From Saccoglossus kowalevskii (taxonomy: Eukaryota; Hemichordata; Enteropneusta; Harrimaniidae): DNA of 56,091 nucleotides. Both the position numbers and the translations under genes were made by a program. Shown here piece by piece: positions 1-10,779 of the stretch. Numbering within the stretch: position 1 is the stretch's first letter; each line of letters begins with the position of its first letter. The notes under the pieces were generated by a model. The model was not told the origin of the DNA, ran no database searches, and saw only the letters and a program-made list of their open reading frames with translations. Location of the stretch: the NCBI RefSeq assembly GCF_000003605.2, contig NW_003118931.1:700324-756414 (forward strand). The letters are read 5' to 3'.

Positions 1-3000
1 TGATACACCATAGGCAGGGTATTTTTCACATATTATGTTATAGGATACCACCATAGGAAGGGTATTTATCACATATTACGTTATAGGATACCACCATAGG
101 CAGGGTATTTGTCACATATTACGTTACAGGATACCACCATAGACATGGTGTTTGTCGCATATTACGTTATAGGATACCACCATAGGCAGGGTATTTGACA
201 CATATTACGTTATAGGATACCACCATAGTCAGGATATGTGTCACATATTACGTTATAGTATACCACCATAGGCAGGGTATGTGTCACATATTACGTTATA
301 GGATACCACCATAGGCAGGGTATTTTCACCTATTACGTTACAGGCTGCCACCACAGACAGGGTGTTTGTCTCATATTACGTTATAGGATACAACCATAGA
401 CAGGGTATTTGTCACATATTACGTCATAGGATACCACCATAACCAGGGTATTTGTCACATATTACGTTATAGGATACCAACATAGACAGGGTATTTGTCA
501 CATATTACGTTATAGGATACCACCATAGGCAGGATATTTTTCACATATTACGTTATGGGATACCACTGAGGCAGGGTATGTGTCACATATTACGTTATAG
601 GATACCACCATTGGCAGGGTATTTTTCACACATTACGCTATAGGATAAACCATAGGCAGGTTTTTTCACATATTACGTTATAGGATACCACCATAGCCAG
701 GGTATTTTTCACATATTACGTTATAGGATACCACCATAAGCAGGGTATTTGTCACATATTACGTTATAGGATACCACCATAGGCAGGGTATTTGTCACAT
801 ATTACGTCATGGGATACCACCATAGGCAGGGTATTTATCACATATTACGTTATAGGATACCACCATAGCCAGGGTATTTATCACACATTACGTTGTAGGA
901 TACCACCATAGGCAGGGTATTTTTCACATATTACTTTATAGGATGCAACCTTAGGCAGGGTATTTTTCACACATTACGTTATAAGATACCACAATAGCCA
1001 GGGTATTTATCACATATTACGTTATAGGATACCACCATAGCCAGGGTATTTATCACATATTGCGTTATAGGATACCACCATAGGCAGGGTATTTTTCACA
1101 TATTACGTCATAGGATACCAACATAGGCAGGGTATGTATCACATATTACGTGATAGGATAGCACCATAGGCAGGGTGTTTATCACATATTGCGTCATAGA
1201 ATACCACCATAGGCAGGATATTTATCATATAATACGTCATAGGATACCACCATAGACAGGGTATTTGTCACATATTACGTTATAGGATACCACCATAGGC
1301 AGGGTATTTGTCACATATTACGTCATAGGATACCACCCGAGGCTGGGTTTTTGTCACATATTACGTTATAGGATACCACCCGAGGCAGGTATTTGTCACA
1401 TATTACGTTTAGAATACCACCATAGACATGGTGTTTGTTACTTATTACGTTATAGGATACCACCATAGGCAGGGAATTTGTAACATATTAAGTTATAGGA
1501 CACCACCATAGGCCGGGTATTTGTCACATATTACGTTATAGGATACCACCATAGGCCGGGTATTTGTCACATATTACGTTATAGGATACCACCATAGGCC
1601 GGGTGTTTGTCACATATTACGTTATAGGATACACCATAGTCAGGGTATGTGTCACATATTACGTCATAGGATACCATCATAGGTAGGGTATTTGTCAGAT
1701 ATTATGTTATAGGATACCACCATAGGAAGGGTATTTATCACATATTACGTTATAGGATACCACCATAGGCAGGGTATTTGTCACATATTACGTTACAGGA
1801 TGCAACCATAGACAGGGTGTTTGTCGCATATTTCGTTATAGGATACCACCATAGGCAGGGTATTTGTCACATATTACGTTATAGGATACCACCATAGTCA
1901 GGATATGTGTCACATATTACGTTATAGTATACCACCATAGGTAGGGTATTTGTCACATATTACGTTATAAGATGCAACCATAGGCAGGGTATTTGTCACA
2001 TATTACGTCATAGGAAACCGCCATAGGCAGGGTATATGTCACATATTACGTTACAGGACACCAACATAGACAGGGTATTTTTCACATATTACGTTATAGG
2101 ATACCACCATAGGCTGGGTATTTTTCACATATTACGTTATAGGATACCACCATAGGCAGGGTATTTTTCACATATTACGTTATGGGATACCACCATAGGC
2201 AGGGTATTTGTCATATATTACGTCATAGGATACCACCATAGTCAGGGTATGTATCGCATATTACGTTATAGGATACCACCATAGGCAGGGTATTTTCACA
2301 TATTACGTTATAGGCTACCACCATAGACAGGGTGTTTGTCACATATTACGTTATATGATACCACCATAGGCAGGGTGTTTGTCGCATATTACGTTATAGG
2401 ATACCACCATAGGCAGCGTATTTTTCACATATTACGTTATAGGATACCATCATAGACAGGGTGTTTGTCGCATATTACGTTATAGCATACCACCATAGGC
2501 AGGGTATTTGTCACATATTACGTTATAGGATACCACCATAGACAGGGTGTTTGTCGCATATTACGTTATAGCATACCACGATAGGCAGGGTATTTGTCAC
2601 ATACTACGTTATAGGATACAACCATAGGCAGGGTATTTGTCACATATTACGTTATACGATACCACCATAGGCAGGGTATTTGTCACATATTACGTTATAG
2701 GATACCACCATAGGCAGGGTATTTGTCACATATTACGTTATAGGATACCACCATAGGTATGGTATTTGTCACATATTACGTTATAGGATATCAACATAGA
2801 CAGGGTGTTTGTCACATATTACTTTATAGGATACCACCATAGACAGGGTGTTTGTCACATATTACGTTATAGGATACCACCGTAGGCAGGGTATTTTTCA
2901 CATATTACGTTATAGGATACCACCGGGGCAGGGTATTTTTCACATATTACGTTATAGGATACCACCATAGGCAGGGTACTTGTCACATATTACGTTATAG

Positions 3001-4290
3001 GATACCACCATAGGCAGGATATTTCTCACATATTACGTTATATGATGCCGCCATAGTCAGAGTATGTGTCACATATTACGTTGTAGGATACCACAATAGG
3101 CAGGGTATTTGTCACACATTACGTTATAGGATACCACCATAGACAGGGTATTTTTCACACATTACGTTATAGGATACCACCATAGACAGGGTACTTGTCA
3201 CATACTACGTTATAGGATACCACCATAGGCAGGATATTTGTCACATATTACGTTATAGGATACCACCATAGGCAGGGTATTTTTCACACATTACGTTATA
3301 GGATACCACCATAGGCAGGATATTTGTCACATATTACGTTATAGGATACAACAATAGGCAGGGTATTTGTCACATATTACGTTATACGATACCACCATAG
3401 GCAGGGTATTTGTCACATATTACGTTATAGGATACAACCATAGACAGGGTATTTGTCACATATTACGTCATAGGACACCACCCGAGGCTGGGTTTTTGTC
3501 ACATATTACGTTATAGGATACCACCCGAGGCAGGTATTTGTCACATATTACGTTATAGGATACCACCATAGGCCGGGTATTTGTCACATATTACGTTACA
3601 GGCTGCCACCACAGACAGGGTGTTTGTCGCATATTACGTTATAGGATACCACCATAGGCAGGGTATTTGTCACATATTACGTTATAGGATACAACCATAG
3701 ACAGGGTATTTGTCACATATTACGTCATAGGATTTGTCACATATTACGTCATAGGACACCATAGGCAGTGTATTTGTCACATATTACGTTACGAAACAAC
3801 CATATGCAGGGTATTTGTCACATATTACGTTACGATACAACCATAGGCAGGGTATTTGTCACATATTACGTTGTAGGATACCACCATAGGCAGGGTATTT
3901 GTCACATATTGCGTTATAGGATACCACCATAGGCACGGTATTTTTTACACATTACGTTATAGGATACCACAATAGGCAGGGTATTTATCACATATTACGT
4001 TATAGGATACCACCATAGCCAGGGTATTTATCACATATTACGTTATAGGATACCACCATAGGCAGGGTATTTTTCACATATTACGTTATAGGATACCACC
4101 ATAGGCAGGATGTTTGTCACATATTACGTCATAGGATTTGTCACATATTACGTCATATGACACCATAGGGAGGGTATTTGTCACATATTACGTTACGATA
4201 CAACCATAGGCAGGGTATTTATCACATATTACGTCATAGGATACCACTATAGGCATGGTATTTATCACATATTACGTTACGATACAACAT
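1..4290. repeat. 43-bp tandem satellite array, about 100 monomers, open at left edge
   Basis: Almost every base belongs to head-to-tail copies of a 43-bp monomer. The period was measured from successive ACGTTATAGG or ACGTCATAGG anchors, for example 421 to 464. A representative piece is CACCATAGGCAGGGTATTTG. Monomers vary at fixed sites: GTATTTG/GTATTTT/GTATTTA, ACGTTA/ACGTCA and GTGTTTGTCGC. A shorter 41-bp form containing GTTACGATACAACC appears near 3790-3850 and 4190-4280, and truncated units of about 25 bp occur near 3727 and 4131. The period is not a multiple of three and there is no long open frame, so it is non-coding. The right border decays after about 4280. The array begins mid-monomer at base 1, so it continues outside the window. 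It could be a pericentromeric, subtelomeric or interstitial satellite; the sequence alone does not say. Confidence 0.97.
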
Positions 4291-5294
4291 AATATTACCT
4301 GACACTTTATCAGTCCAGCGTACACTATAATATTACGTGACATCAATTGCGCGTGCACAAAATGTAACACATTCTCTGTTGTAAAGCCACAGTAACGCTA
4401 CATAAAGTTACGATTACACGGGATTATACACGCCGCTACTAATAACAATAGAAGTAGAATAATAACTAATAACTAATATTAATTAATATTATTTTTCCTC
4501 ACATTAAATTACATGTTTGTATATTCGAATTATAAGACGAGATTTAAATGTAATCAGAAAACATGTTACATCTAGTGTAGTGTGTGTCTTTTTCGTGAAA
4601 ACAGTGTCAATACTTTGTGTACTGCAGTGATGTGTCTTCAGCAAAACGTGATTCTTATTCTTGGGTCTTAAGAGTTACATATGTAATTATGTTATGAAGT
4701 TAATTTGATTTAATTGGGAAGATGTCAACCTTTGCAGAAACGTCAAATCAAGTGTAAAGCTAATGGATATATTATAACTGCCGTTTGACTGGAATTCAGT
4801 AAAAAACAAAAAACAGATGTCGGTGAAATCACATTTTTATGGTTATGCGACCGACCAATGTGTTACGGATTTTCACAGCAACATCGACTCAACACGGACC
4901 TTAGCTTCCAGTAACCGTGACGGCTTCACATTACAGAATACGCAACTGAAACGCCGCGTCATTTAACCGCAGAAGGTCTGTATCCTTGACTACCGTTACA
5001 ACTACAAATTGACGCGAGGCACACAATGTTTGACGCGTACTTTATTTATTGGATCGGGTCCCGAGAGTCTCCCGCCCCTAGGCTTTTTCGTGACTGGACA
5101 GTCTTTATCTTGAAACCGCCGGGCACCAATACAGCTGTACAAAGCCCACAAATCTTACCATAATTGGCATTTCTTTAGTTCTTTTCCTCAAGGAATCCAG
5201 ACCGACTCAGCCCACACCCTGAAACCTAGTGTAACCCATGAGAGACATTAGGCGAAACATGCACAATGAAAACACCTCCAGCATAACATTGAAC

Positions 5295-5317
5295 CATGGA
5301 ACTATAAAAGTTCCATG
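5295..5317. other. Perfect 9-bp stem hairpin with 5-nt loop
   Basis: The arms CATGGAACT (5295-5303) and AGTTCCATG (5309-5317) are exact reverse complements around the loop ATAAA. No poly-T or gene context explains it. It may be a small palindrome of no function. Confidence 0.5.
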
Positions 5318-5916
5318 ATTGAACCGTCGCGATGCCATGGAAATAAGGGTGCTTTAACTCTCCTATTCATTTGCAAATGACTAGGTATTCTGTGATTTGT
5401 TTTGGGTAGGGAACTTAAACCGTTAATCCCTATACGTGTTGTTTTTTAATTCCAACTCCAATTTAAGTTAATTAAATAATTAACATGGTAATTGCTGAGA
5501 TTCTTTTAGCTCGATTCACCGACAAAAGAAACAATTACATGTGTTCTAGTACTTCGTATAGCAATCTTGTTAATCCATGGCAACCGAATTATAGGAAATA
5601 TTTACGCGACATCTTAGAGTAAAAACCACCGGTACGAAATACCAATAGGACATAATCTTGGCGAACAAAATACCGTACTGAAATTTAAGATAAAAACAAC
5701 ATTTTTTACAGCATCATGGTAACATCGAATTCTAGAAAATTGTGTATTAAGAAGTGATCTACATTTTGATTCTGACAGCACCGTGTAAAGCATTATTCCA
5801 TATGGGCATACTGCACACAGGTTACGAACCAGGCTACATGCTTGTATAAATTATAAAAAGTGTTAACATGAAAACTGAATGCATTATTGGATTAACATAG
5901 TACTTTGATTTTCTCT

Positions 5917-6010
5917 CCAAGGATATTGTCTTGCGGGATTTCGTCTGTTGGGTTTTTATTTGGTATTTTGTCCGCCGGGATTTCGTTCATAGGGATTTTC
6001 TCCCGGAGAC
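5917..6010 (-). repeat. Degenerate 15-bp repeat encoding 5-residue periodicity on the minus strand
   Basis: Units of about 15 bp starting GGGATTT or GGGTTTT recur five to six times. On the minus strand, inside a 69-codon open frame (5892-6101), they translate as a loose pentapeptide pattern x-(D/E/N)-(K/E)-I-P, for example EKIPMNEIPADKIP. One unit is a residue short. It may be a coding fragment of a lost gene or simply a minisatellite that happens to be open. No family was recognised. Confidence 0.35.
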
Positions 6011-6173
6011 TTTGCACTGCATCCTTAAGCGACATACTGAGAAGGTTACTTTGCCCTGCATATGTATCTAGCTTCGCCGTAATGAAATTTGATTTCTTCA
6101 AACATCAAATATCACTAGCCACCAAACATCCTATACCAACACGATGATTTTTCAGTCAAATTCATTTAAAAAT

Positions 6174-6213
6174 AGTTCGAAAGATCGATAGTTCGAAAGA
6201 TCGATAGTTCGAT
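6174..6213. repeat. 16-bp tandem repeat, about 2.5 copies
   Basis: AGTTCGAAAGATCGAT is repeated head to tail two and a half times. It is a short local duplication with no associated gene. Confidence 0.7.
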
Positions 6214-8804
6214 GGTCTTGATGATTTAGTGACCAACGCAAATCATTTATCGTCCGACAAATTTGCATCATTGGGTCACTCAATTGCCATGACTACAATG
6301 GCTGAGAATACGCCAAAAACGACCCTCTAAACCAATCATTGTATTGCTTGCAAAACATAATATCATTTATCTGAGCAAATCCGGGGGCGTACAAGTGACA
6401 GATTTTGATTACTGTGAATGATGTAGCCATGCCGCCCTGGGATGTCGCACGTCACGGATGAAGACTACCAATCTCAAATACACAATCTTAAGAAATATGA
6501 TCGAAATTGCCAATCAGATCCTTCAAACTAGCTGCGCCAAGTACAAGTATAGAGTTGGTACTTGAAATTATTTACAGTTCTAAAACGCATTTTATGATAG
6601 TTGGTTGATTCTACATCTATAATCGATAAGTGTGCCGCGACCCTTGAATATATCAACACGATACTGATTTTTTCAAAACAAATAGAGGTTTTGTTATTAT
6701 GTGAACATGGGTCGTGTTCTAATTGAAGGTCACCTTTTATAATGAAATGAATAACTTATCAAAATATACCAATGCTAAGTGCAAAGTAGTATGAAGTGTT
6801 TTGCAACACACATAGCTTCTATTGTGCCATATTTGTCGTTAAATCAAAACAATTACACGAAGACAGCAGCAATACATTTTACAATAGTATGTATGTGCCG
6901 TTCACTGTATCTACACCCGAGTTTTCATTTTCCGCCTCATTTCGTTCTTTTAGTGGGTCATCGCCAAAACGCATTTCCTCAATTTTTGGCCCCATGATCT
7001 CTTTCATCCCATTTCGCGTGTAACACATCGCAGCGCCTCGCCATGGTACGATGTTCTTTTCTTTCCCTGAACAATTCAAGTCGAACGACGGAATGACAAA
7101 TTAACTTAGTCACGATGACCTATATTTTTGGTAGAGTAGGCGAAACAACGAGAATCCGTGGAAATACTTGTAAACGCCCAGAGAAATAATATACACCGGA
7201 GAGCGTTACGATGAGCATTAAAGAATTTCAGTTAATTTGACAATAATATTTGGATTTGTACAACGCAGCGCAACGCAACGCAGCGAGCCTGTAGGTTGTC
7301 GTGATAAGAATACACCATAACTATCTGAAAGCCAAGAAGAGCACTGTGTCAACGCATCATTCTGCTAATTCCGCTGCTACAGAAAATAATTAACCGTAGC
7401 AATTAAATCGACAAAGAATGAATTTCTGTTATATAAGGTTTATTACAATCGCACTGATATACTAAGTATACTACGGTAATGGCATATTGTGCGGTGAATA
7501 CAGCATTCACTGACTCGTTTAAAGCTTATTGTTGAATAAAGGCTGCTGCCTCAGGCATCAGCGAAAAAAAAAACACGATAGGCAGACAGCGCACCTTTTT
7601 TTTAGTTTTAGATCAAAATCTACTCTCCCCCTTGTCGCTGTGACAACCACCTGTTGTTGGGCTAGCCAGTCAGGCGACTGCTGGTTGTGTCTGTAGGTCA
7701 ATGTAGACAGTCGTCTCTATTCTTTGAACTGTGGATAACACTGAGAAAATTGAAAATGTTTTTGGCGCAAATGATGATTTTATCTTTTTCCCGACCTCAA
7801 AACGTCTCTAGTAATAAATTACCCAGGGCTAGTTGAATCGAACACGAGAACGAAACGTAATTATATTTATACATAACCATATTTGCCAACTGACATAGAT
7901 GAATGTTTAAATGTAACTGCATTTTATTATGTGCAAAATCACTCTGCGCTCATCTGCATACGGACGATGTCTACCCCGTGTCTACCCCGTGCGCCGCTCC
8001 CCAGCCAGTGGTCGACATCATCCCATTCTACGACATCATATAGTATTCCCGTGCTAGCCCAGGCCACGGACGACGTTTATCCGTACCACCCAGCCCACGA
8101 TGAATGTTTTTACAATAACAAACCGGTACGTAATCGATTTCGTGCCACACTTGACTGAATTTGAAGCGATTATCGAAATAAGTAGTTTTATTGTTTTTCG
8201 GTATATTCGGAAGCCATTGCCGGTCTTGCGGCGTCGTAAACACGATACACCGATACAATGGTATTGTAGTAGGTCATCTATGCATTCCAACACTCTCATA
8301 CACACCAACGTATTATCATATTGTTATTACAATTTTAGCCTAAACATGTAGTTCAGTTGGCTTTCAGATCAACCAAATATAGTAAATTGTCATGGAGTGT
8401 CCAACTTGACAAAACGACGAAATCACTCTATGGGGAAGGTGCATAACAAGACAAAACAACGAAATCACGGCATAGGAAGTCTTGTTCAGTGTCACAAAGC
8501 AATATAGTGACTAAAACAAAATTGATTGTCAACTCGAAGACACAATAATATTAATAAAATAAGAAACAAACAAACAAAAACGTCCCTGAAAAGAATATTT
8601 GTTGAAATAATACTTTATCGATTGACCATGACCAGTTTTTTTTGTCTGGTCACTCACGTAGGAGTCACTGACAGTATATCTCTGATTTCAACTTGAAACC
8701 ACAGAACATAGCAAGCGTAAATACTTTAGTACTGCTAGAAAGCCCGAAATGTTTATATTAGGAGAAATTAGAAATTAAATATTCGTTGTATCATGCCACG
8801 ACAG

Positions 8805-8975
8805 TTCACTGTATACATTTCACCATGTATTTGCATACGAATAATAATGTTACTCTAAGTATCTAATTTGTTCAGGGAGGGAACCAAATCCCCGCGAGGA
8901 TTTCTATTCGATTAGTCGTTTTTGTTATCTACTTTATTTCCAATCTTGCTTAATTAAAATCATTACCTAGCTAAT
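8805..8975 (+). repeat. Conserved core of triplicated unit, copy 1
   Basis: It contains the octamer-type word ATTTGCAT at 8829-8836 and the inverted repeat AAATCCCCGCGAGGATTT at 8886-8903. An AT-rich homeodomain-like stretch with TTAATTAAAAT follows near 8950. It is about 80% identical to copies 2 and 3 by eye. Confidence 0.75.
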
Positions 8976-8977
8976 TA

Positions 8978-9283
8978 TTATGTGGGTTTGCACTGAGTAT
9001 CTTCAAGTTCACTGCATAAAGTTGGCGAATACTTGAAATGTGCAAGACCGACAAATAACAACTCTCCATCATGGGTACGTTTTAAGTATTTGACATGTTT
9101 GTAAACAATTATGGAGTTACCATTCGGTAAATATTCCTGACAAAGTTGTAAGTTTAAACTACTGAGTGTCAGAGGTGTTACATTGGTCAATGGAATACCA
9201 TGGTGATCGATCGTGGTGTCATAGAAACTGATAATTCGTCGAAATGTTTTACAAAATATTTGACAAAATGAACAGAACTCCAC
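8978..9283 (-). CDS. Weak open reading frame, unrecognised
   Basis: A frame of about 110 codons without stop lies between copies 1 and 2 of the triplicated unit. It opens upstream of an annotated GTG, after an in-frame TAG near 9313. No ATG begins it, so if real it would be an exon or a relic. It has a Cys-rich start (EFCSFCQIFC) and a mixed hydrophobic and polar composition. Open frames of this length are expected a few times by chance in a window this size, so I do not regard it as established. Confidence 0.15.
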   Translation of the reverse strand: MEFCSFCQIFCKTFRRIISFYDTTIDHHGIPLTNVTPLTLSSLNLQLCQEYLPNGNSIIVYKHVKYLKRTHDGELLFVGLAHFKYSPTLCSELEDTQCKPT

Positions 9284-9604
9284 ATGCTGCTCTAAAGTAC
9301 TATCTGGACATTTCTATGTTATCCCGGTATACTCGTGCTAATCGCATACACATGATTATGAAAGAAGTCAATTGATTTTTAATAAGAGAAACAAGTGTTT
9401 CGTTGACAGAGATACGCATCAGTGTACGGGATCATCGCAATGAGACCACACACAAGGAAACTGAACAATGAAATAATACAGTTATGCCAATGCAATTTTA
9501 ATTACACCAAGCTGGGATTGAGGAGGGAAAGCAGCGATAAAATATCAACCGTATTTTTGTTCGATCACACTGAGGAAAAAACGCATGGCACAGGGTGTCA
9601 CAAA

Positions 9605-9790
9605 TTCACTGTATACATTTCACTTTTTATTTGCATACGAATAACGATGTTGCTCTAAGTACCTAATTTGTTTAGGGAGGGAACTAAATCCCCGCGAGGA
9701 TTTATTTTCGATTATACTGTTTTGGTGTCTCTTTTATTTTCAATCTTTCCTAATTAAAATCATTAACTTGCTAATTACTTGACATTCTAC
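9605..9790 (+). repeat. Conserved core of triplicated unit, copy 2
   Basis: The order of words matches copy 1: ATTTGCAT at 9629-9636, a GGGAGGGAAC block, the 18-bp inverted repeat at 9686-9703, and a CTAATTAAAATCATTAAC stretch downstream. It shares CACTGTATACATTTCAC with copy 1 at its left side. Confidence 0.75.
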
Positions 9791-10509
9791 ATTGATGTTT
9801 TGCAATGTCACATTGCGTTCGATAACCTTGGCGAAATAACAGTTATCGAGACACACAGACACCTAACTAAATTAACTTCAATAAAGTTATAGGGGGCATG
9901 ATTTTGCATCATCGAGCCTTATATCTACCTTTATAATTCAATACTGAAAAATTTGCCGTGTTTCAAGTCGATCGTTGTGACCACTAATCCTAAGTTAAAT
10001 AGCAAGCCGACACGCGTTAGTCAATCAGGTGTACAGAGTCTTGGTGACTTAATTCAATAGACATTCTATAAAGGTGTAACAGGATTACAATACCACTGGG
10101 TAACAGTTTGTGATAAAAAAATCGCTTTTAAGTGTCGTATATCATAGACTCATATAGTCTCATCATAGACACAATGCTACCAGGACATATCTATGTTATC
10201 GCGCTAAAATAAAGGAGTCGATTGATTTTTAATTAAAGAAACAAACGTCTCGTTGCGGAGATACACACAAATGCAAGTCATCATCATGATGAAAATCCAG
10301 ATAAAACACAAAGATCAAGCTTATACTTTAATTCACTTCATGACTGTGTTGAGGTAGGCAAGCAAAGATTTCAACCGATTTTTGTTTGGTCCCACAAGTA
10401 ATAACCATGACAATATAGCTTCCCTAACTGTCAATAAAGCCCGAAAGCCGAACTCTCATTAAGAATTAAAGCATTCGTTACTATATCGATATCTTCAATG
10501 TTTACAGTG

Positions 10510-10710
10510 GCTCTATAAACCTCACCATGTATTTGCATACGAATAACGATGTTACTCTAAGTACCTAATTTGTTTAGGGAGGAAACTAAATCCCCGCGAG
10601 AATTTTCATTCGATTACTTTTTTGTGTGGTCTCTTTTTATTTTCAAACCAACTTAATTAAAATGATTAACGTTTTAATTACTTGACAGATAGCATTGATG
10701 TTCAAGTTTC
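10510..10710 (+). repeat. Conserved core of triplicated unit, copy 3
   Basis: ATTTGCAT lies at 10531-10538, and the inverted repeat at 10588-10605 has one arm mismatch (GAATTT for GGATTT). The TTAATTAAAATGATTAAC stretch and the ATTACTTGACA...ATTGATGTT tail shared with copy 2 follow. It is the most divergent of the three at the palindrome. Confidence 0.75.
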
Positions 10711-10779
10711 GCCCGACAACCTTGATTAGATGACAGTTACCTATCATTTATCGAGTATTGATTGTTGCAATACTATCTG

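Larger units (their letters stand above)
4291..8500. other. Intergenic, no recognisable gene
   Basis: No open frame here resembles a known protein; the longest are under 100 codons and overlap on opposite strands. Two echoes of the satellite (AATATTAC) lie at 4291-4350. Small structures seen are a perfect 9-bp hairpin at 5295-5317, a degenerate 15-bp repeat at about 5917-6010 and a 16-bp tandem repeat at 6174-6213. The remainder looks like ordinary AT-rich spacer. Confidence 0.6.
8540..10760. repeat. Three diverged tandem copies of a 0.8-0.9 kb unit
   Basis: Three blocks align in the same orientation and order. The octamer-containing core recurs at 8829, 9629 and 10531, offsets of 800 and 902 bp. 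Flanking landmarks also recur. TCTATGTTATC is at about 9312 and 10198, GATTTTTAAT is near 9373 and 10218, an AAAGCCCGAAA word occurs in copies 1 and 3, and an ACAGTTA...ATCGAG tail occurs in copies 2 and 3. Copies are clearly diverged outside the core. No transposon protein or terminal repeats were seen. The unit lies 5-7 kb upstream of Fer3 paralogue A. It is either an old repeat family member or an amplified regulatory element. Confidence 0.75.

Noticed and set aside
1-4290. CRISPR-like array
   Set aside because: The repeats are contiguous and diverged, without unique spacers, in animal DNA; this is a satellite.
8400-8490. Short repeat of ACAAAACxACGAAATCAC at about 8410 and 8452
   Set aside because: It is a local duplication under 20 bp with no further structure.
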